The notes under the pieces: model-generated
The model's database searches: none
Told to the model about the DNA's origin: nothing
The model's input: only the letters and a program-made list of their open reading frames with translations
Shown here: positions 58,671 to 64,000 of the stretch, one piece after another
How positions within the stretch are numbered: position 1 is the stretch's first letter
Layout: each line of letters opens with the position of its first letter
Made by a program: the position numbers and the translations under genes
Origin: Flavobacterium foetidum
GTDB taxonomy: Bacteria; Bacteroidota; Bacteroidia; Flavobacteriales; Flavobacteriaceae
Reading direction: 5' to 3'
NCBI RefSeq assembly: GCF_004634245.1
Contig: NZ_SJTF01000011.1
Span: forward strand, 62,001-126,000
DNA length: 64,000 bases

Positions 58671-59675
58671 ATGGAAGATAATTCAATAATACACGTAATC
58701 TTGACAGGAGGAGTTGGCAGCAGATTGTGGCCTCTATCAAGAAAGAGCCAACCAAAACAATATTTAGAGATATTTGATGGAAAATCTCTTTTCGAGATGA
58801 CTGTTGATCGTAACAGTCATTTGGCTAGTAAAGTAATGGTAGTAGGAAATGTCGATAACCATCATTTAAGCGAAAAAGTGATGTGCAAAACCAATACAGA
58901 ATACTTAAATGTTGTAGAAGCTACGCCAAGAAATACAGCTGCGGCAATTGCATTTGCGGCCTTAGCGGCCAAACCAGACGACATTTTGATTATTACACCT
59001 TCGGATCATATAATTGATTTAATGGATAATTACAACAATGCAATCAATGAAGCTATCACAAAAGCAAAAGAAGGTTTTATTGTAACTTTTGGAGTTATAC
59101 CTACAAAACCCGAAACTGGTTATGGATATATTGAAGCTAAGGGTGATAAAGTAATTTCATTTCGCGAAAAACCAAATGAAACCACAGCAAAAGAATTTAT
59201 AGCAAGAGGTAATTTTTTATGGAATAGCGGAATGTTTTGTTTTAAGGCCGGAGTTCTTCTAGCTGAATTAAAACAATTCCAGCCTGATGTTTATGAAAAA
59301 TCAAAAGCAGTTTGGGAAGCAGCAAAAGACGGCTTTCTAGATTTGGCTTTATCTATGGAAATTCCATCAATAAGTATTGACTATGCTGTAATGGAAAGAA
59401 GTAAGAAAATCAAAGTGGTTCCAGCATCATTTTCTTGGTCAGATTTAGGTTCCTTCGAATCGGTTTATGATTATTTAGTAGCTAAAGGACATCCCGTTGA
59501 TGCGAATGGCAATATGGTAATAGGATGTGATAAGCACACAACCTTTTTAGGAGTTAAAAATACCATCTTTGTTTATACAGATACAGCTAATTTAATTTTG
59601 CAAAAAGAGAATTCACAGGATGTAAAAGACATCTATAGTGAATTAGAAAAGATAAATTCAGAATTGTTAAATTAA
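58671..59675 (+). CDS. manC: mannose-1-phosphate guanylyltransferase
   Basis: A 334-aa nucleotidyltransferase making GDP-mannose. The pyrophosphorylase signature is ILTGGVGSRLWPLSRKSQPK near residues 10-29, followed by EATPRNTAAAIAFAAL and FREKPNETTA. It lacks the C-terminal isomerase domain of the bifunctional ManC/AlgA. GDP-mannose would serve fucose or mannose units. The stop overlaps the next ATG by one base (TAATG). Confidence 0.93.
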   Translation: MEDNSIIHVILTGGVGSRLWPLSRKSQPKQYLEIFDGKSLFEMTVDRNSHLASKVMVVGNVDNHHLSEKVMCKTNTEYLNVVEATPRNTAAAIAFAALAAKPDDILIITPSDHIIDLMDNYNNAINEAITKAKEGFIVTFGVIPTKPETGYGYIEAKGDKVISFREKPNETTAKEFIARGNFLWNSGMFCFKAGVLLAELKQFQPDVYEKSKAVWEAAKDGFLDLALSMEIPSISIDYAVMERSKKIKVVPASFSWSDLGSFESVYDYLVAKGHPVDANGNMVIGCDKHTTFLGVKNTIFVYTDTANLILQKENSQDVKDIYSELEKINSELLN

Positions 59676-60721
59676 TGAAAAAAATTTTAATAACAGGAGG
59701 AGCAGGTTTTATAGGGTCTCACGTTGTTAGACGTTTTGTAAATAAATATCCCGAATATCAGATTTTTAATCTAGACGCTCTAACTTATGCTGGGAATTTA
59801 GAAAATATTAAAGATATAGAAAACAAGTCAAACTATACTTTTATAAAAGGGGACATTGTTGATGAAACTTTTATTAATGAACTTTTTTCTATTCATAATT
59901 TTGATGGTGTTTTACATCTAGCGGCTGAATCACATGTTGATCGTTCAATTAAAGATCCTTTGGCATTCGTAAAAACAAATGTCATCGGAACAATGAATTT
60001 GTTAAATGCTGCAAAAAATCAGTGGAAGAACAACTTTGAAGGAAAAAGATTTTACCATATCAGTACAGATGAAGTTTATGGTTCGCTAGGAGCTGAAGGT
60101 TTGTTTACAGAAACTACCCCATATGACCCAAATTCGCCTTATTCTGCTTCAAAAGCTAGTTCGGACCATTTTGTTAGAGCTTACGGAGAAACGTATGGAT
60201 TGCCATATGTTTTAACCAATTGTTCTAATAATTATGGTTCCTTTCACTTTCCAGAAAAGTTAATTCCATTATTCATCAATAATATTATTAATAATAAGCC
60301 TCTTCCTGTGTATGGAGATGGAAATTATACTCGTGACTGGCTGTTTGTAGAAGATCATGCTATCGCTATAGATTTGGTTTTCCACGAAGGAAAAAATCAC
60401 GAAACCTACAACATTGGAGGATTTAACGAATGGAAAAATATTGATTTGGTGAAACTCCTTTGCAAAATAATGGATCAAAAATTAGGGCGTAATGCTGGTG
60501 ATTCTGAGAAGTTGATTACTTATGTAAAAGATAGACCGGGTCATGATTTACGTTATGCTATCGATGCATCTAAAATTAATGCAACATTAGGGTGGAAACC
60601 TTCTGTTACTTTTGAGGAAGGGCTCGAGAAAACAATTAATTGGTATCTGAATAATAAAGAATGGTTAGAAAATGTAACTTCTGGAACCTATAAAGAATAC
60701 TACCAAAAACAATATTCATAA
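59675..60721 (+). CDS. rfbB: dTDP-glucose 4,6-dehydratase
   Basis: A 348-aa SDR enzyme, the second step of dTDP-rhamnose and related deoxysugar synthesis. GGAGFIGSHVVRRF is at residues 8-21, catalytic Tyr156 and Lys160 lie in YSASK, and HISTDEVYGSLG with NNYGSFHFPEKLIPLFI marks RfbB proteins. RfbA, RfbC and RfbD are not in the window, so the pathway end product is unknown. Overlaps manC by one base, which suggests coupled translation. Confidence 0.94.
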   Translation: MKKILITGGAGFIGSHVVRRFVNKYPEYQIFNLDALTYAGNLENIKDIENKSNYTFIKGDIVDETFINELFSIHNFDGVLHLAAESHVDRSIKDPLAFVKTNVIGTMNLLNAAKNQWKNNFEGKRFYHISTDEVYGSLGAEGLFTETTPYDPNSPYSASKASSDHFVRAYGETYGLPYVLTNCSNNYGSFHFPEKLIPLFINNIINNKPLPVYGDGNYTRDWLFVEDHAIAIDLVFHEGKNHETYNIGGFNEWKNIDLVKLLCKIMDQKLGRNAGDSEKLITYVKDRPGHDLRYAIDASKINATLGWKPSVTFEEGLEKTINWYLNNKEWLENVTSGTYKEYYQKQYS

Positions 60722-60725
60722 ATAT

Positions 60726-63152
60726 ATGAAAAAAATAACCTACGTTCTTTTCTTGCTTTTTGCATTTATGACGTCTTTAAGTGTTAACGCACAGGATATA
60801 ATGAAGTCTAAAGACTTGAGCACTGTAAATGTTGATTATTTATCAGATGATGATTTGGCCAAAATTAATGCACAGCTAAAAAGCAATAATGCAACAATTG
60901 ATCAGGTTGAGCCAATGGTATTATCTAAAGGTATGAGTCAAGCAAATTTCAACAAATTAAAGGTTAAGTTGAACGAATACGCAAAGAAAAATGCAAATCC
61001 AGCCGAAAATGTTGAAAGAGTTGAAAAAAAATCTGATTCTGGTAGAAAACAGGATGCAATCAAAAATGTAAAAGTAAAAGACTCCGCAAACGCTATTATT
61101 TTTGGGTCCGAACTGTTTGATAATCCGACTCTTAATTTTGAACCGGATTTAAAAATGGCTACTCCAATGAATTATATTCTGGGACCGGGAGATGAACTTC
61201 AAGTTACAATATATGGAGTACAGGAATATAACGGAACTCTTCCAGTTAGTGTTGAAGGAAAAATAGCTATTGAATATGTAGGGCAGATTGCTGTATCTGG
61301 AATGACAATAGAAGCGGCAACACAAAAAATAAAAGCTGCAATAGCAAGAGTATACAGCACAGTTAGATCTGGACAGTCACAAGTAAGTGTTAGTTTAGGT
61401 AAGATTAGAACAATAAAAATTACGGTAGTCGGAGGAAAGCAACCGGGAAATTATTCTATATCTTCTTTAGCAACAGTTTATAATGCTTTACACTTAGCGG
61501 GAGGACCAGGTAAAAATGGAAGTTATAGAAATATTGAATTGATTAGAAATAATAAAGTTTATAGGAATATTGACATCTACAGATTTTTAGTGAAAGGAGA
61601 TCAGTCAGATAATGTCAGCTTAAAAGAGAATGATGTTATTAGAATTCCTGCTTACACACAGAGAGTTACTGTTGAAGGAGAAGTAAAACGTCCAGGGATT
61701 TTCGAAATGAAAAAAGGAGAAACATTTGCCGATTTATTAGGTTTTGCCTCCGGATTCAATGAGTTTGCCTATACAGCGTCTGTAAATGTAGTTCAGAAAA
61801 CAGGAAAAGAATTTAAAGTTCATGATATAAACGAAAGTGAGTTTAAAACCTATCAACCACAATCAGGAGATGTTTTTAGAGTAACTAGAATATTAAATCG
61901 CTTCGAAAATCGTATTAAAATTGAGGGAGCAGTCTTCAGACCAGATTATTATTCATTTACAGAAGGAATGCGAATTTCTGATCTTATTACAAGAGCAGAA
62001 GGCTTAAAAGAAGACGCTTATAGCAAAAGAGCAAGAATTATTCGTTTAAAAACCGATTTAACTACAGAGATTGTAAATGTAAATTTAGAAGCAGCCTTAT
62101 CGGGAGATTTAAGTGCTGATGTCGAATTAAAGAGAGAGGATATTGTTACCGTTTATTCTATTTTAGATTTTAGAGAAGAATATAAGGTCACAATTGATGG
62201 AGAAGTCAAAAATCCGGGAGAATATGAGTTTTATGAAAATTTAACTTTAAATGATTTAGTTGTACAAGTCGGAGGTTTGACAGGTTCAGCATCGAAAAGA
62301 GTAGAGATTGCCAGAATGGTAAAATCTGATGAAATCGATGACGCAGACCCAAAAAGAGTCGAATTAATAGAGCTAGAAATCACTGCAGACAATAATGAGC
62401 AGGTTAAAAATTTTATCTTAAAACCATTCGATGTAATTAATGTCAGAAGAATTGCAGTTTATGAAAAGCCTCAAATGGTAACTATTAGTGGAGCTGTAAG
62501 TTATCCTGGAAAATATGTTTTGGCGAATAAAAAAGAGACAGTTTATAATGTTGTAATGAGAGCTGGGGGTTTAACTTCTATCGCGAATCTTGATGGAATG
62601 AAAATCAAGAGACCTATAAAGGAAGATCAAATTGAGACATTAGAGAGGATTGATTTAAATTTAGACAAGAACGATACCCTAAAAGGCAAACTGGCCAAAA
62701 AATTAAAGGAAGATTTAAAGTTCGCAACTATTCCTGTAAACTGGGAAAAAATTGTAAAAAACAAAAATCATTTTTCAAATGTGACTTTATTTCCTGGAGA
62801 TGAAATTGAAGTTGCAGTATATAATGAGGGAGTAAAAGTTACAGGAAATGTATTACTTACATCTGAGATTCCTTACAGAAGTGGTAAAGGATTTAAATAT
62901 TATCTAAACGCTGTTGGTGGTGTTGATAGTAAGGGATGGAAGAGAAAAGCGTATATAATTTACCCCAATGGGAAAGCCGACGTGACGACTTCATTCTTAT
63001 TCTTAAAATCTTATCCAAAAGTTGAACCGGACTCTCAAATAGTTGTTCCAGAGAAACCAGAAAGAAGAAAGGTGAGTGCGGGAGAGTGGGCAGGTTTAGG
63101 TACTGCATTTGCTAGTTTAGCATTGTTAATTGTTTCGATTTTTAATAAATAG
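60726..63152 (+). CDS. multi-SLBB polysaccharide export protein
   Basis: An 808-aa secreted outer-membrane export protein with a signal peptide (about residues 1-22). A helical, charged N-terminal region runs to about residue 140, then a Poly_export domain (MNYILGPGDELQVTIYGVQE, split across about 145-225), and at least four SLBB domains (TVEGEVKRPGIF, KIEGAVFRPDYY, TIDGEVKNPGEY, TISGAVSYPGKY). A C-terminal hydrophobic helix (GLGTAFASLALLIVSIF) closes it. It is three times longer than the Wza-like protein at 50865, so it is a distinct exporter. A Wzz-like gene follows 4 bases later. Confidence 0.92.
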   Translation: MKKITYVLFLLFAFMTSLSVNAQDIMKSKDLSTVNVDYLSDDDLAKINAQLKSNNATIDQVEPMVLSKGMSQANFNKLKVKLNEYAKKNANPAENVERVEKKSDSGRKQDAIKNVKVKDSANAIIFGSELFDNPTLNFEPDLKMATPMNYILGPGDELQVTIYGVQEYNGTLPVSVEGKIAIEYVGQIAVSGMTIEAATQKIKAAIARVYSTVRSGQSQVSVSLGKIRTIKITVVGGKQPGNYSISSLATVYNALHLAGGPGKNGSYRNIELIRNNKVYRNIDIYRFLVKGDQSDNVSLKENDVIRIPAYTQRVTVEGEVKRPGIFEMKKGETFADLLGFASGFNEFAYTASVNVVQKTGKEFKVHDINESEFKTYQPQSGDVFRVTRILNRFENRIKIEGAVFRPDYYSFTEGMRISDLITRAEGLKEDAYSKRARIIRLKTDLTTEIVNVNLEAALSGDLSADVELKREDIVTVYSILDFREEYKVTIDGEVKNPGEYEFYENLTLNDLVVQVGGLTGSASKRVEIARMVKSDEIDDADPKRVELIELEITADNNEQVKNFILKPFDVINVRRIAVYEKPQMVTISGAVSYPGKYVLANKKETVYNVVMRAGGLTSIANLDGMKIKRPIKEDQIETLERIDLNLDKNDTLKGKLAKKLKEDLKFATIPVNWEKIVKNKNHFSNVTLFPGDEIEVAVYNEGVKVTGNVLLTSEIPYRSGKGFKYYLNAVGGVDSKGWKRKAYIIYPNGKADVTTSFLFLKSYPKVEPDSQIVVPEKPERRKVSAGEWAGLGTAFASLALLIVSIFNK

Positions 63153-63156
63153 TTTA

Positions 63157-64000
63157 ATGGATCAAATACCAAATGAAAGCGCTGAAATTTCGTTGAAAGA
63201 ATTAATACAAAAATTAAATGAATGGTACTCATATTTGCTCTCTCAGTGGAAAATTATAATATTAAGTGGTATAATAGGAGCTGGTATAGGCTTAACGTAT
63301 TCGTTTCTTAAAAAGCCAATATACAAGGCTACTTTATCTTTTGCTTTGGAAGACGACAATGGCTCTTCTGCTGGATTAGGTTCATTAGCAAGTTCTTTTG
63401 GTATTGATATTGGTGGCGGGGGCGGAAGTGTCTTTATGGGGTCTAATCTTATTGAGTTATTTAAGTCAAGGAGTATGGTTGAGCAGACTTTACTTTCACC
63501 AGTTAAGATAGATGGGAAAGATATTTCATTAGCTGAAATGTATATTCGAAATAACAAATTACGTCAAAGCTGGAATAAAGATCCTAAATTTAAAAATATA
63601 CAGTTTTTACCTGGAACAGACCGAAGTTATTTTACGCGTGTTCATGACAGTATTCTGGGAGTCATCTATCAAAATTTATCTCAGGGATCTTTGGCGGTTG
63701 GTCAAAAAGATAAAAAAATAGCAGTTATTTCGATAGATGTAGCTTCAAATAATGAATTGTTTTCGCTATATTTTTGTGAAGCACTAGCTAAACAAGTGGG
63801 CAAATTTTACGTTGATACAAAAAGTAAAAAAGCTCGAATAAATATGGAGATATTGAAACGTCAAAGCGATTCTATACGTGGAGAACTTAATAGTGCTATT
63901 ACAGGAGTTGCAGTTGCCAATGATAACACTTTTATGTTAAATCCCGCTTTGAATGTCCGTCGTGCACCATCCTCTCGTAGGCAAGTAGATGTTCAAGCTA
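63157..64000 (+). CDS. Wzz-like chain-length determinant protein, 3' end missing
   Basis: Partial: 281 residues to the window edge, no stop. It starts ATG 63157 (MDQIPNESAEISLKELIQKL), has a TM helix near residues 34-50 (IIILSGIIGAGIGLTYSF), then a long periplasmic domain with a glycine run (DIGGGGGSVF), typical of Wzz proteins that pair with SLBB exporters. The reading frame is open to base 64000; a kinase domain, if any, would lie beyond it. Confidence 0.88.
   Translation, partial: MDQIPNESAEISLKELIQKLNEWYSYLLSQWKIIILSGIIGAGIGLTYSFLKKPIYKATLSFALEDDNGSSAGLGSLASSFGIDIGGGGGSVFMGSNLIELFKSRSMVEQTLLSPVKIDGKDISLAEMYIRNNKLRQSWNKDPKFKNIQFLPGTDRSYFTRVHDSILGVIYQNLSQGSLAVGQKDKKIAVISIDVASNNELFSLYFCEALAKQVGKFYVDTKSKKARINMEILKRQSDSIRGELNSAITGVAVANDNTFMLNPALNVRRAPSSRRQVDVQA

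Noticed and set aside
63243..63557. Minus-strand frame near the end of the window
   Set aside because: It is antisense to the Wzz-like gene, which has a clear start, TM helix and long open frame.

Overview
The window is chromosomal DNA from a member of the Bacteroidota, almost certainly the genus Flavobacterium or a close relative. The evidence is the low GC content, a SusC/SusD pair, SPOR-free but TonB-rich outer-membrane functions, a UpxY-type antiterminator, S46 peptidase, zinc-less ribosomal proteins (L36, S14, S4), the near absence of Shine-Dalgarno sequences, and repeated promoter boxes of the Bacteroidetes type (TTG, 19-25 bases, TAnnTTTG). I have assigned the genus by gene content and style only; no database search was possible.

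Region 1 (1-18.5 kb) is a mixed housekeeping region. It holds a secreted S46 dipeptidyl peptidase (DPP7 type), a very large secreted alpha-2-macroglobulin (2165 aa) with a SusC-like module inserted in its middle, a TPR protein, the murein recycling ligase Mpl, a DUF1287 lipoprotein, RadC, a HAD phosphatase, RarA, a rhomboid protease, two secreted proteins I do not recognise, a DUF2490 barrel, and the rRNA methyltransferase RlmB.

Region 2 (18.5-25.1 kb, minus strand) holds a SusC/SusD uptake pair without neighbouring hydrolases or regulators, and an Omp85-family outer-membrane protein.

Region 3 (25.1-42.7 kb) is the ribosomal protein supercluster: rpsL-rpsG-fusA-rpsJ, then a terminator and a new promoter, then rplC through rplQ, including secY, infA, rpmJ and rpoA. 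Three gaps inside it (before rpsH, rpsD and rplQ) carry strong RNA hairpins that look like control elements. Region 4 (42.8-50.8 kb) holds carA (no carB), eno, gltA, two guanidino-group hydrolases (the second is CtlX), marC, a CoA-binding protein and recR.

Region 5 (50.8 kb to the end) is the start of a capsule or exopolysaccharide locus: a Wza/Wzc pair, nucleotide-sugar enzymes (a WbpP-like C4 epimerase, an animal-type UDP-glucose dehydrogenase, a TviB/WbpA-type dehydrogenase, ManC, RfbB), a UpxY antiterminator, a second multi-SLBB export protein, and a Wzz-like protein cut off by the window edge. No glycosyltransferase, flippase or polymerase is reached yet.

Several starts were moved downstream of the longest open frame (radC, rhomboid, rplD, rpsH, gltA, ctlX) because the longer versions begin at TTG or GTG, or at an ATG inside the previous gene, and in some cases run through a promoter box or a dispersed repeat. 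No tRNA, rRNA, CRISPR array, transposase or prophage gene was seen.
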